A DNA stretch of 23,574 nucleotides from JBFXDI01 sp050181295 (GCA_050181295.1 JBFXDI010000059.1:1-23574), one strand, 5' to 3'. Numbered from the stretch's first letter, positions 1-5,354 are shown. Numbers and translations: made by a program. Notes: generated by a model not told the origin, from the sequence alone.

Positions 1-104
1 AAGGTCGAGTAGTCGACGCCCGAGCGGGCCGTGATCTTCTGGAACGGAAGATGGAGCCGCTTGGCGCGGGCTCTGATCTCCCCTATGGTGAGTAGATCAT
101 GCAT
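1..104 (-). CDS. Partial HTH regulator, leftward (Cro-like or early regulator)
   Basis: An open frame reads leftward from ATG at 104 off the window edge, so only about 34 residues are seen. The peptide contains TIGEIRARAKRL followed by PFQKITARSGVDYST. This has the spacing of the first helix and recognition helices of a Cro/CI-type HTH, and that resemblance is the only functional evidence. No other in-frame start lies just upstream and no Shine-Dalgarno is visible. The ATG sits inside the palindrome 99-112, so binding there would cover the start; a leaderless or very short leader transcript is possible, as for lambda cI. It is divergent from the repressor at 232-816, as in a CI/Cro switch. 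I infer it heads the leftward early (perhaps replication) operon beyond the window. Confidence 0.5.
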   Translation of the reverse strand, partial: MHDLLTIGEIRARAKRLHLPFQKITARSGVDYST

Positions 105-112
105 TAATGCAT
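99..112. promoter_or_regulatory. Operator palindrome O1 (left)
   Basis: ATGCATTAATGCAT is a perfect 14-bp palindrome centred at 105/106. The same 14 bases form the core of the longer palindrome at 1383-1406. It lies in the divergent region between the leftward HTH gene, whose start it overlaps, and the repressor gene. I infer it binds the phage repressor or its divergent partner. Confidence 0.65.
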
Positions 113-136
113 ATCGGTGAAGTGATTTGCGCCCCG

Positions 137-142
137 TGTCAA
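137..142 (-). promoter_or_regulatory. -35 element of a leftward early promoter
   Basis: On the minus strand the bases read TTGACA, an exact sigma70 -35 hexamer, about 33 bp upstream of the leftward ATG at 104. At 17-18 bp spacing the -10 (CACCGA/ACCGAT) is poor, so only the -35 is convincing. Operator O1 lies downstream near the expected start of transcription, where a bound repressor would block it. Confidence 0.4.
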
Positions 143-190
143 CGGCTTTACTACATGATGTGGAAAGCGCGCCTCTGAGGCACAAACCGT

Positions 191-206
191 CGTGCAGTTC
201 TGCACG
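191..206. repeat. Inverted repeat upstream of the repressor start
   Basis: CGTGCAG TT CTGCACG has 7-bp perfect arms with a 2-nt gap. It lies 25 bp before the repressor ATG at 232 and differs in sequence from O1/O2. It could be an autoregulatory operator or a small hairpin in the leader RNA. Confidence 0.45.
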
Positions 207-231
207 GCGAGTCGTGCGTCATCTGAGGCCG

Positions 232-816
232 ATGACATCTTCTGAGACCAACACGGCCGAGCTCGCGCGCCAGCGCGAATGGCTCAAAGACCTGATCGGC
301 TACACGGGCTGGGCGCCGACCCGCGTGGCCTCGGTGAGCGGCGTTGCGCAGACCACCCTGACCAACCTGCTAAACGACCCGGATCACCCGCACCTTTTGT
401 CGAATTCCTCCATCTCCAAGATCGTCAACGGAACAGGCTTTCCGCGCCCCGGCCAGGAGGGCTTCGCGGAAGTGCCTCCGCGCCCCTTCGATCATGAGGA
501 GATGGGCGAGCACGGGGAGTGGAACCCCAATCATCAGTTCTGGGAGGTGAGGAACGAGCTCCTCACACTGGCCGGGCTGTTGAAGGGTGACAAGATCCTC
601 TGCGATGCGTCCGTCACGCCCAAGGATGGCGACGTGGTGATCGCCCAAATCTACGACGTGGCGATGGGCGCGGCGCGCACGGTAATCCGGGTCTATCGGC
701 CGCCGTACCTGACGACCGCCGCCGTGGATCCTACGAAGAACAAGATTTCCGAGGCCGACCGCGGCGCGCAGATCATGTCAGTGATGATCGAATTGCGCCG
801 CCGCCCGCGCGACTAG
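232..816 (+). CDS. S24-like phage repressor, probably non-cleavable
   Basis: This 194-aa protein has an N-terminal HTH at about residues 28-50 (APTRVASVSGVAQTTLTNLL). A C-terminal LexA/CI-type fold spans about 103-190, with DGDVVIAQIYD and TVIRVYRPPYL as in rhizobial S24-family phage repressors. Known members dimerise on operators to maintain lysogeny. The usual catalytic Ser-Met and Lys of S24 self-cleavage are not recognisable: the region reads CDASVTPKDGD and the Lys position looks like Ile/Arg. RecA-stimulated autocleavage is therefore doubtful. I chose ATG at 232 because GAGG lies just upstream, though only 3 nt away. In-frame GTG at 214 and an upstream extension to 127 are possible, but the extension would read through the 191-206 inverted repeat. 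The gene ends 4 bp inside the convergent membrane gene. Likely targets are O1 (99-112) and O2 (1383-1406). Confidence 0.75.
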   Translation: MTSSETNTAELARQREWLKDLIGYTGWAPTRVASVSGVAQTTLTNLLNDPDHPHLLSNSSISKIVNGTGFPRPGQEGFAEVPPRPFDHEEMGEHGEWNPNHQFWEVRNELLTLAGLLKGDKILCDASVTPKDGDVVIAQIYDVAMGAARTVIRVYRPPYLTTAAVDPTKNKISEADRGAQIMSVMIELRRRPRD

Positions 817-1295
817 CGGCGAAACAGGGTCAGGGCGCACCTGAGCGCAAAGTAGATCAGCGTTTCCAGGCCAAGGAACGACAGAATGCTCCAGTTGTCG
901 AAAAGGCGACGGAGAAAGCTCTCATAGCGCGAAGAGCCGACGTAGACAGAAATAACGACGGTGACGGCGGCGATGGCGAAGGACACGGCATGGATCGTCA
1001 TGCTGCGCGCCAGGAAGGCCGTCTCGAGCTCGCGCATGAAGGCCCCAGAGGTAGCCCGTTGCGCCATGTCGCGGTGAAGTTCGGCGCGTTCGTCTTGTTC
1101 CTTGAGGTCGGCCTCTGACTGGGCCTTTTGACGACGCTGCTCCTGCCGCGCTTCCCAGCGCGCGCGGGCTTCGTGGTCGATCTCGGTCTGCTCGTCCTTC
1201 TCGGCTTTCAGCTTCCGCGCTAGCGCTTCGTCTGCCGGCGTCGCATAGCGATACTGACCATTCTCGTCGCGAGACACCCGCGGAGCTCTCGTCAT
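813..1295 (-). CDS. Coiled-coil protein with two C-terminal membrane segments
   Basis: I do not recognise a family for this 160-aa protein. Residues 1-80 are charged and helical (ADEALARKLKAEKDEQ and following), likely a cytoplasmic coiled coil. Two hydrophobic segments follow at about 100-119 and 135-157, joined by a short loop containing SSRYESFLRR, and the chain ends FRR. The start ATG at 1295 has GGGAGAG about 5 nt upstream. A plausible promoter lies at 1317-1345. The gene is convergent with the repressor (4-bp overlap) and lies inside the interval bracketed by O1 and O2, so it is probably expressed in the lysogen. That position and a small membrane topology are typical of superinfection-exclusion or lysogenic-conversion genes. 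That role is inference; no homology supports it. Confidence 0.7.
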   Translation of the reverse strand: MTRAPRVSRDENGQYRYATPADEALARKLKAEKDEQTEIDHEARARWEARQEQRRQKAQSEADLKEQDERAELHRDMAQRATSGAFMRELETAFLARSMTIHAVSFAIAAVTVVISVYVGSSRYESFLRRLFDNWSILSFLGLETLIYFALRCALTLFRR

Positions 1296-1316
1296 GGTTG
1301 CTCTCCCTGCGGCGTC

Positions 1317-1345
1317 TTAGCACAGCCCCAGAAAACTGCCGCCAA
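1317..1345 (-). promoter_or_regulatory. Promoter for the 813-1295 membrane gene
   Basis: On the minus strand TTGGCG (1345-1340), 17 bp and TGCTAA (1322-1317) form a sigma70-like promoter. It lies 22 bp upstream of the ATG at 1295. The parS-like site at 1356-1371 sits about 10 bp upstream of this -35. Confidence 0.45.
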
Positions 1346-1355
1346 GCACTCCTTG

Positions 1356-1371
1356 GGTTTCACGTGAAACA
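1356..1371. promoter_or_regulatory. parS: parS-like ParB-binding site
   Basis: GGTTTCACGTGAAACA contains the perfect 14-bp palindrome GTTTCACGTGAAAC. It matches the conserved bacterial chromosomal parS consensus TGTTTCACGTGAAACA at 15 of 16 bases. It is the only such site I found in the window. No ParA, ParB or KorB-like gene is present here. It lies between the leftward promoter of the 813-1295 gene and the rightward early promoter starting at 1378. Confidence 0.75.
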
Positions 1372-1377
1372 TTTTGC

Positions 1378-1407
1378 TTGACGGATCATGCATTAATGCA
1401 TGATCCT
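1378..1407 (+). promoter_or_regulatory. Rightward early promoter
   Basis: TTGACG at 1378-1383, preceded by C, is a good alphaproteobacterial -35. The -10 is weak: GATCCT at 18 bp or TGATCC at 17 bp. The promoter would drive the gene at 1439, which has GGGAGA 6 nt before its ATG. The spacer is occupied by the O2 palindrome, so operator binding would exclude RNA polymerase. Confidence 0.45.
1383..1406. promoter_or_regulatory. Operator palindrome O2 (right), 24 bp
   Basis: This is a perfect 24-bp palindrome centred at 1394/1395. The core ATGCATTAATGCAT is flanked by GGATC on the left and GATCC on the right. The same core occurs at 99-112 and, as far as I can see, nowhere else in the window. It overlaps the spacer and -10 of the rightward early promoter. 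Confidence 0.75.
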
Positions 1408-1438
1408 ATTCTCCTGATTTGCACCCGGGAGACGCGGA

Positions 1439-1750
1439 ATGGACCTGTCCAGCGAGATTGCGAAGGCGCCCTACACGCTCACCGCCCAGGAAGTGGCGGA
1501 GATGCTGGGCATGTCGCGGCGCCGTTTCTACGAGCGCCTGGCCGGGCTCGAGGCCGAGGGCTTCCCCGCCCGGCTGCCCGGCTGCGGCGCGCGCTGGGGC
1601 CGCTTCCTCGTCACGGAATGGATCAGGCTGGGCGGCCGGCTCTACGAGCTCGCCCCCGTGCCGAGCCCTGAGGGCCAGGCCAAGATCGACGACGTGGTGG
1701 CGAAGGCCCGCCGCCGGCTCGATGCCCGCTATGCCGGGAGCCGGCCATGA
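1439..1750 (+). CDS. Small HTH DNA-binding protein (excisionase/MerR-like)
   Basis: This 103-aa protein has a winged-HTH signature at about residues 14-34 (LTAQEVAEMLGMSRRRFYERL), as in AlpA/Xis/MerR-type phage regulators. A basic helix, AKARRRLDARYAG, lies near the C-terminus. It is the first gene of the rightward early operon, directly behind operator O2, the position of a lytic-phase regulator or excisionase. The ATG at 1439 has GGGAGA 6 nt upstream. Its TGA overlaps the next ATG (ATGA), indicating translational coupling. Excisionase would suit an integrase-encoding phage, but the integrase lies about 2.5 kb away. A Cro-like or general transcription-regulator role is equally possible. Confidence 0.7.
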   Translation: MDLSSEIAKAPYTLTAQEVAEMLGMSRRRFYERLAGLEAEGFPARLPGCGARWGRFLVTEWIRLGGRLYELAPVPSPEGQAKIDDVVAKARRRLDARYAGSRP

Positions 1751-1962
1751 CCACGCCCGGCATCGAAATCGACGAGGGCGAAATGTCCACGGCCACCGAA
1801 GAGCAGGTGTTCAACCGCAACGATGTATCGACCTGCGAGTGCGGGTTCTTGGACACTGGCGCAGACAGCTACGCCGCGTTGCAGCGGCATGTGATCGAAA
1901 CCGGACACGAGGGCCGCTTCTGGATCAACAGGTCTGGCTTCCTGCGCCGGAGGGCCGCATGA
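1747..1962 (+). CDS. Small C2H2 zinc-finger-like protein
   Basis: This 71-aa protein has Cys30-x-Cys32-x15-His48-x5-His54, with CECGF before and RHVIETGH after, compatible with a single C2H2-type zinc finger. The last 17 residues are basic and end LRRRAA. It overlaps both neighbours by ATGA junctions in the early operon. Its first 14 coding bases (ATGACCACGCCCGG) are identical to those of the next gene, giving both an MTTPG start, which suggests local duplication of a translation-start segment. Small phage zinc fingers bind nucleic acid or host protein. The target is unknown and I recognise no family. Confidence 0.65.
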   Translation: MTTPGIEIDEGEMSTATEEQVFNRNDVSTCECGFLDTGADSYAALQRHVIETGHEGRFWINRSGFLRRRAA

Positions 1963-2390
1963 CCACGCCCGGGGTGGAGCGCATCCGGAAGCTCGACGAG
2001 GCCGCGATTAGCGAGGCAATCGCCACTGGCGAGCCACATGAGCGGGCGGCCGCCATGCTGCTGGCGCGCCTCGCGCCGGCGTTTGATGCAGCCGTGCAGG
2101 ACATCGTGCGCACGCACGCCGTCAGCCTCGCGGACTTGGCGGACGGCGCGGCCGTAACCTGCGCCAACCTCGTCAGCAAGATGAGCGGGGTGGTGGCCGT
2201 GAACAGCGGCGTCGCGCGCCAGCGCGTGACCCTCCACATTCTCCAGCGGCTCGCCCAGGCCTGCGGCCAGATCGAGCGCAAGATCGAGAGCGGCGAGTCC
2301 GAGGGTAGCCTGACGCGTCTCAACGCCAAGGGCGAGTTCGAGGACGTCGATCCGCTCGCCGATCTCCTCGCCAAGGGCAAGCGTCCATGA
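1959..2390 (+). CDS. Unknown helical early protein
   Basis: This 143-aa protein starts at ATG 1959, with GGAGG 5 nt upstream and an ATGA overlap with the zinc-finger gene. The frame stays open far upstream to 1419, but that extension duplicates two coupled genes and is rejected. The sequence is mostly helical (EAIATGEPHERAAAMLLARL, QRVTLHILQRLAQACGQIER), with an acidic tail and a basic end, AKGKRP. There are no membrane segments or catalytic motifs. It sits third in the early operon and overlaps the next gene by ATGA. I cannot assign a function; a structural adaptor or host-takeover factor would fit the position. Confidence 0.65.
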   Translation: MTTPGVERIRKLDEAAISEAIATGEPHERAAAMLLARLAPAFDAAVQDIVRTHAVSLADLADGAAVTCANLVSKMSGVVAVNSGVARQRVTLHILQRLAQACGQIERKIESGESEGSLTRLNAKGEFEDVDPLADLLAKGKRP

Positions 2391-2596
2391 ACTCCTACTG
2401 GCAAAGGCTTAGAGCGGGGGCGGCGAGCGTCGACTGGCTTTGGTTCAGTTGCCAGGTCTCCCTGCAGGTTGCCCTCATGTGCTGGCTGCTCGGTTTTGAA
2501 GATGCAACCGAGATCTTTGGGTGGGCCATTGGGATGTTCTGCGGAGCCCTTGCCATGTTCAGCGCCATTCGAGACCCGAAGCAGGAGCAGCGCTGA
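2387..2596 (+). CDS. Small two-TM membrane protein
   Basis: This 69-aa protein has hydrophobic helices at about 17-36 and 42-61, separated by the acidic turn GFEDAT. It has a short basic N-terminus (WQRLRAG) and a charged C-terminus, RDPKQEQR. This is a hairpin topology with both ends probably cytoplasmic. It is coupled to the upstream gene by an ATGA overlap and is the last clear gene before the terminator at 2660-2701. The shape would suit a holin, but the early-operon position away from the lysis cassette argues for another membrane role. No family is recognised. Confidence 0.6.
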   Translation: MNSYWQRLRAGAASVDWLWFSCQVSLQVALMCWLLGFEDATEIFGWAIGMFCGALAMFSAIRDPKQEQR

Positions 2597-2703
2597 TGTC
2601 TCGGATGGCGACCATGATCTCCCACAGCCGGCAAAGCCTCAGCCCTGCCGGCCACCTGGGGCGGCGGCAAGGGCTCCCCTCGGGCCGCCGCCTCATTTTT
2701 TAA
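2596..2703 (+). CDS. Possible 35-aa basic peptide
   Basis: ATG at 2596 overlaps the upstream TGA (TGATG) and opens a 35-codon frame ending at TAA 2701-2703. The peptide is basic and Ser/Gly/Arg-rich. Its 3' half is encoded by the terminator hairpin, so it may be only terminator sequence read by chance. Coupling is the sole positive evidence. Confidence 0.2.
   Translation: MSRMATMISHSRQSLSPAGHLGRRQGLPSGRRLIF
2660..2701 (+). terminator. Intrinsic terminator of the first early operon
   Basis: GGCGGCGGC (2660-2668) pairs with GCCGCCGCC (2684-2692) in a 9-bp all-GC stem with a 15-nt loop. A run of six T follows at 2696-2701. This is a classic rho-independent terminator for rightward transcription. 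Confidence 0.85.
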
Positions 2704-2722
2704 CCTTTCCCCTCCCGGGGAA

Positions 2723-2792
2723 CGGGCGGCGCGGCATTGGCTCCCGTTCAACCTAACAGCCCCCGGTCTGACGTGAGACGCCGCGCCGCCCG
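2723..2792. repeat. 13-bp inverted repeat ahead of the DUF2158 gene
   Basis: CGGGCGGCGCGGC (2723-2735) and its perfect complement GCCGCGCCGCCCG (2780-2792) are separated by 44 bp. The right arm ends 20 bp before ATG 2813. In RNA this would be a stable hairpin just upstream of the ribosome site. There is no T-run, so it is not a terminator; a looped operator or leader structure is possible. Confidence 0.5.
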
Positions 2793-2812
2793 ACTTCATC
2801 AAGAGGCGAGGA

Positions 2813-3130
2813 ATGACGCGCAAGAAGATCGTCCTGAAACGGGTCAAGGCTCCGTCGTCCCGCAAGCCTGAGGATGCGTGGATGCCGTCCGGCCCGGACG
2901 CGGAGCGGCAACTGAGCGAGATTGCGCGACGCATCGAGGAGCAGGCGCCCTCCCCTTTCAAAACCGGCGACGTGGTGGAGCTCAAGAGCGGTGGTCACCC
3001 CATGACGGTCGAGGAAGTGCTGTGCCTAGGCGAGGTCGACGTCGTGTGGAGCATCGATGGTCGGCTCCGCTCCCGCCGCATCCATGCGCGATGCCTCAAT
3101 GCGCATGTGCCGGACGAGATACCCTTCTGA
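2813..3130 (+). CDS. DUF2158-domain protein
   Basis: This 105-aa protein has a C-terminal DUF2158 (YodC-like) domain at about residues 49-98. It carries FKTGDVVELKSGGHPMTVEE, a later VWSIDGRL in place of the usual CxWF segment, and RCLNAHVP. Residues 1-48 form a basic then helical extension (MTRKKIVLKRVKAP). DUF2158 proteins are small SH3-like barrels common in prophages and of unknown biochemical role. The ATG at 2813 is preceded by GAGGCGAGG. It begins the second early gene set after the 2660-2701 terminator, and its TGA overlaps the next ATG. Confidence 0.75.
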   Translation: MTRKKIVLKRVKAPSSRKPEDAWMPSGPDAERQLSEIARRIEEQAPSPFKTGDVVELKSGGHPMTVEEVLCLGEVDVVWSIDGRLRSRRIHARCLNAHVPDEIPF

Positions 3131-3288
3131 TGCCGAGTTGGGAATGCCATTGCTCCTGCGGCTGGTCGGTGAAGCGCGACTACGAGGATCCGTCGCTCAA
3201 GACGCCGACGCGCCGCGCCGTCATCGCGCTCGCCGAGCACCACCGCCTGGGCGAATGCCCGCCGCTCAAGAAGGAGGGAGAAGGATGA
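3130..3288 (+). CDS. Small zinc-ribbon-like protein
   Basis: This 52-aa protein starts at ATG 3130, overlapping the upstream stop by one base (TGATG). The N-terminus ECHCSCGWSVKR supplies three Cys and one His. A later segment, AEHHRLGEC, adds two His and one Cys. Such paired clusters suggest one bound zinc ion. It has no start of its own with a strong Shine-Dalgarno, so translational coupling to the DUF2158 gene is likely. Its 3' end encodes the strong ribosome site (AAGGAGGGAGAAGG) of the next gene. The role is unknown. Confidence 0.55.
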   Translation: MPSWECHCSCGWSVKRDYEDPSLKTPTRRAVIALAEHHRLGECPPLKKEGEG

Positions 3289-3626
3289 AGTTCGTGAGAA
3301 CGCGCGACAAGCTGGCGGCCGAATTGCGGGAGGTTGCAACGAAAGCATCGCCGGACAATGCGGCGAAGTATGAAGCCTTCGCAAGGCGCGCGGAGACGGG
3401 TGAATTCGATGACTATGCTGACACCTACGCCTGTCCGATCACGCAACTCTTTTCGGAGCTGACGGCCGCCGGCTTTACGAAGTTTGCCGCTCGTGTCGCC
3501 AGCGGCGAGTTCGACGCCACCAAAGAGGAAAGCGACGAGTGGGCGCGTAGTCCATCCGGCCAGGAAGTCGCAAAGCAGTTGTCGCCGGAGGTGCGTGAGC
3601 TTTTGGGCCTGAAGTTGAACAACTAG
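3285..3626 (+). CDS. Unknown small soluble protein
   Basis: This 113-aa protein starts at ATG 3285, directly after a strong Shine-Dalgarno and with an ATGA overlap. The sequence is helical and acidic, with two similar stretches (AKYEAFARRAETGEFDDY and TKFAARVASGEFDATKEE) that may be an internal repeat of about 45 residues. It has no membrane segment or cofactor motif. Its GC content is somewhat lower than that of the flanking structural genes. I recognise no family. It belongs to the cluster of small accessory genes just before the integrase. Confidence 0.6.
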   Translation: MKFVRTRDKLAAELREVATKASPDNAAKYEAFARRAETGEFDDYADTYACPITQLFSELTAAGFTKFAARVASGEFDATKEESDEWARSPSGQEVAKQLSPEVRELLGLKLNN

Positions 3627-3635
3627 GAGGGCGAC

Positions 3636-3902
3636 ATGGCGCCGGAAATTACAAACAAAGAAGCCGTCGAAATGATGAACCGATGCAAGCAGGAGATTTT
3701 GACCTTGCGCGCGACTATCGACCGTCTCAGACCGAAGGCGGAGGCCTACGACAACTTAGCTATTCTGCTTGGCCTGCTACCAAAACCCAGTATCGGAATG
3801 GGCGAAGATCTGGTGTGGACGCTGGAGAGGCGGATCGGCGAATTGAAGCCGAGGCCAGAAGCGTCGAAACCCAAGCAGGAAAACCCCGATGCAACATCTT
3901 GA
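3636..3902 (+). CDS. Small coiled-coil phage protein
   Basis: This 88-aa protein starts at ATG 3636 with AGGAGG upstream. Residues 5-35 (NKEAVEMMNRCKQEILTLRA and onward) have heptad-like hydrophobic spacing. Then comes AYDNLAILLGLLPKPSIGMGEDLVW and a charged Pro/Lys-rich tail. Small proteins of this shape are frequent in rhizobial phage accessory regions without known function. Its 3' end lies 46 bp before the integrase ATG, which has its own ribosome site. I cannot assign a role. Confidence 0.55.
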   Translation: MAPEITNKEAVEMMNRCKQEILTLRATIDRLRPKAEAYDNLAILLGLLPKPSIGMGEDLVWTLERRIGELKPRPEASKPKQENPDATS

Positions 3903-3948
3903 CGCCTTGGCCGCGTGTGGCGGAGCCTCCCGCCCGGGAGGAGCGCCC

Positions 3949-5130
3949 ATGGCCAACATCATCGTGAAGATCCCGAACGTCGTGTGGCGGGGCGGCCGCC
4001 CGCGCTTCTCGCCTGGCCCGGCGCTCCGCGCGCTCGGCTTCCGGGGCGAGGATCTGCGCCACGACGACGGCCGCTGGTACGATCTCGCCGAAGCCGCCCG
4101 CTGGTCGGAAGCGAAGGCGGCCGACATTGCGCGCCTCCGCCAGGCGCCGGCCGGCGCGCTGCCTCTCCTTCGGCCCGTGAAGGGCGCGCCCGTCACGCTG
4201 GGCGAGCTCGTGGCCCGGGCACTCCGCCGCCCGGAATATCGCGGCGAAGCGATCGTCGACGGCAAGCGCCGCCGGCGGCCGAAGTCCAAGGGCACGGTGC
4301 GCTTCTACCAGGGCATGTCGCGCACGCTCCAATCCTTCGACGCCGAGCTCTGGGCCGCGCCCGCCGCGGCGTTGTCGCCGCTCGCCGCGGAAGGGCTCTT
4401 GGAGCGCATCGAGGCCGCGCGCGGCTTGGCCACCGCCCGGGGCGTGCGCGCCCTTCTCTCGGTCGCCTACACGCGCGAGGGGAAGGCGATGCCGAACCCG
4501 GTCAAGGATCTCGAGCTCCCGGAGCTCGATCCCCGCGTGCGCGCGGGCGAGATCGAGGAGATGCAGGCCTTGATGGCGGCGGCCGACCGCATCGGGCTAC
4601 CCTTCGTCGGCGACTGCATCCTGTTGGGCCTCATGAGCGGCCAGCGCCAGGCCGACCGGCTGGCGCTCGAGGACGGCGGGCTGATCGAGGGGCGCTATCT
4701 CTTTCGCCAGAGGAAGACCGGCGCCGTCGTTATGGTGCCGCCCACGCGCGAGCTGCAGGCGCGCCTTGCGGCGGCCAAGGCCAGGCGCAAGCACATGGTG
4801 GTGCAATGGCCGCATGCCGTCATCAACGAGGCGACCGGGCGGCCTTATGTCGGCGGCACCTACAATCGCGACTACCGGCTCGTCAGAACCGAGGCTTCCC
4901 AACACTGCGCCTCGATCGCCGACTTTCAGGACCGGGATCTGCGCGACACGGCAGTGACGTGGCTCGCGCGCGCCGGCTGCACCATTCCGGAGATCTGCGC
5001 CATCACCGGCCACTCGGAAAAGAGCGCCTACACCATCCTCAAGCACTACCTCGCCCGGCATCCGGAGATGGCCGACCACGCGATCGCGAAGATGGTGGCC
5101 TGGCTCGAGGCGAAGGGCGTGGCGCTGTGA
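3949..5130 (+). CDS. int: Tyrosine recombinase (phage integrase)
   Basis: This 393-aa protein has the catalytic set of the lambda-Int family. Arg233 lies in LMSGQRQADRL, Lys256 in RQRKTG, Arg332 in DRDLRDTAVTWLA, His355 in ITGHS and nucleophile Tyr367 in ILKHYL. The usual HxLR motif reads RDLR, so the box-II His is Arg329. The N-terminal about 70 residues are probably the arm-binding and linker region, followed by a core-binding domain to about residue 190. The protein would insert and, with an excisionase, excise the phage at attP/attB. I chose ATG 3949 for its GGGAGGA ribosome site; an in-frame start at 3889 would overlap the previous gene. Its stop overlaps the next GTG. The non-coding strip downstream is the natural candidate attP. 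Confidence 0.92.
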   Translation: MANIIVKIPNVVWRGGRPRFSPGPALRALGFRGEDLRHDDGRWYDLAEAARWSEAKAADIARLRQAPAGALPLLRPVKGAPVTLGELVARALRRPEYRGEAIVDGKRRRRPKSKGTVRFYQGMSRTLQSFDAELWAAPAAALSPLAAEGLLERIEAARGLATARGVRALLSVAYTREGKAMPNPVKDLELPELDPRVRAGEIEEMQALMAAADRIGLPFVGDCILLGLMSGQRQADRLALEDGGLIEGRYLFRQRKTGAVVMVPPTRELQARLAAAKARRKHMVVQWPHAVINEATGRPYVGGTYNRDYRLVRTEASQHCASIADFQDRDLRDTAVTWLARAGCTIPEICAITGHSEKSAYTILKHYLARHPEMADHAIAKMVAWLEAKGVAL

Positions 5131-5354
5131 CCACTCTCACCATCCTGCTCGGCGGCGCCGGCCTGCTCTGCTGGCTCTTCGGCGCCGCGACGCTCATCGC
5201 CATGCCGCCCTCGCGGCTGTTGCAGTTGATGAAGCCGCCGCCGCCGAGGCTGATCCCGCCGCCCGAGCCGCCGACGTCGTACTGCGATTTTCGCGACGCC
5301 AGCCGCCAAGTCGTTGTAAGGCAACGCCGCCAGCGTGCGAAAAGCGTTAACTAG
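5127..5354 (+). CDS. Small membrane protein, Pro-rich tail
   Basis: This 75-aa protein begins at GTG 5127, overlapping the integrase TGA (GTGA). One transmembrane segment spans about residues 3-25 (TLTILLGGAGLLCWLFGAA). A proline-rich stretch at 37-49 (PPPPRLIPPPEPP) and a basic C-terminus (RQRRQRAK) follow. The protein is probably anchored with the tail in the cytoplasm. Coupling to the integrase suggests co-expression in lysogeny or establishment. The function is unknown. Its last codons contain the first of the four clustered GTTAAC motifs. Confidence 0.55.
   Translation: MTTLTILLGGAGLLCWLFGAATLIAMPPSRLLQLMKPPPPRLIPPPEPPTSYCDFRDASRQVVVRQRRQRAKSVN

Noticed and set aside
1419..1958. Upstream extension of the 1959-2390 gene
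   Set aside because: It would overlap two well-formed coupled genes in another frame. ATG 1959 has GGAGG 5 nt upstream and an ATGA junction.
3889..3948. Upstream start for the integrase
   Set aside because: It lies inside the preceding gene without a ribosome site, whereas ATG 3949 follows GGGAGGA at good spacing.
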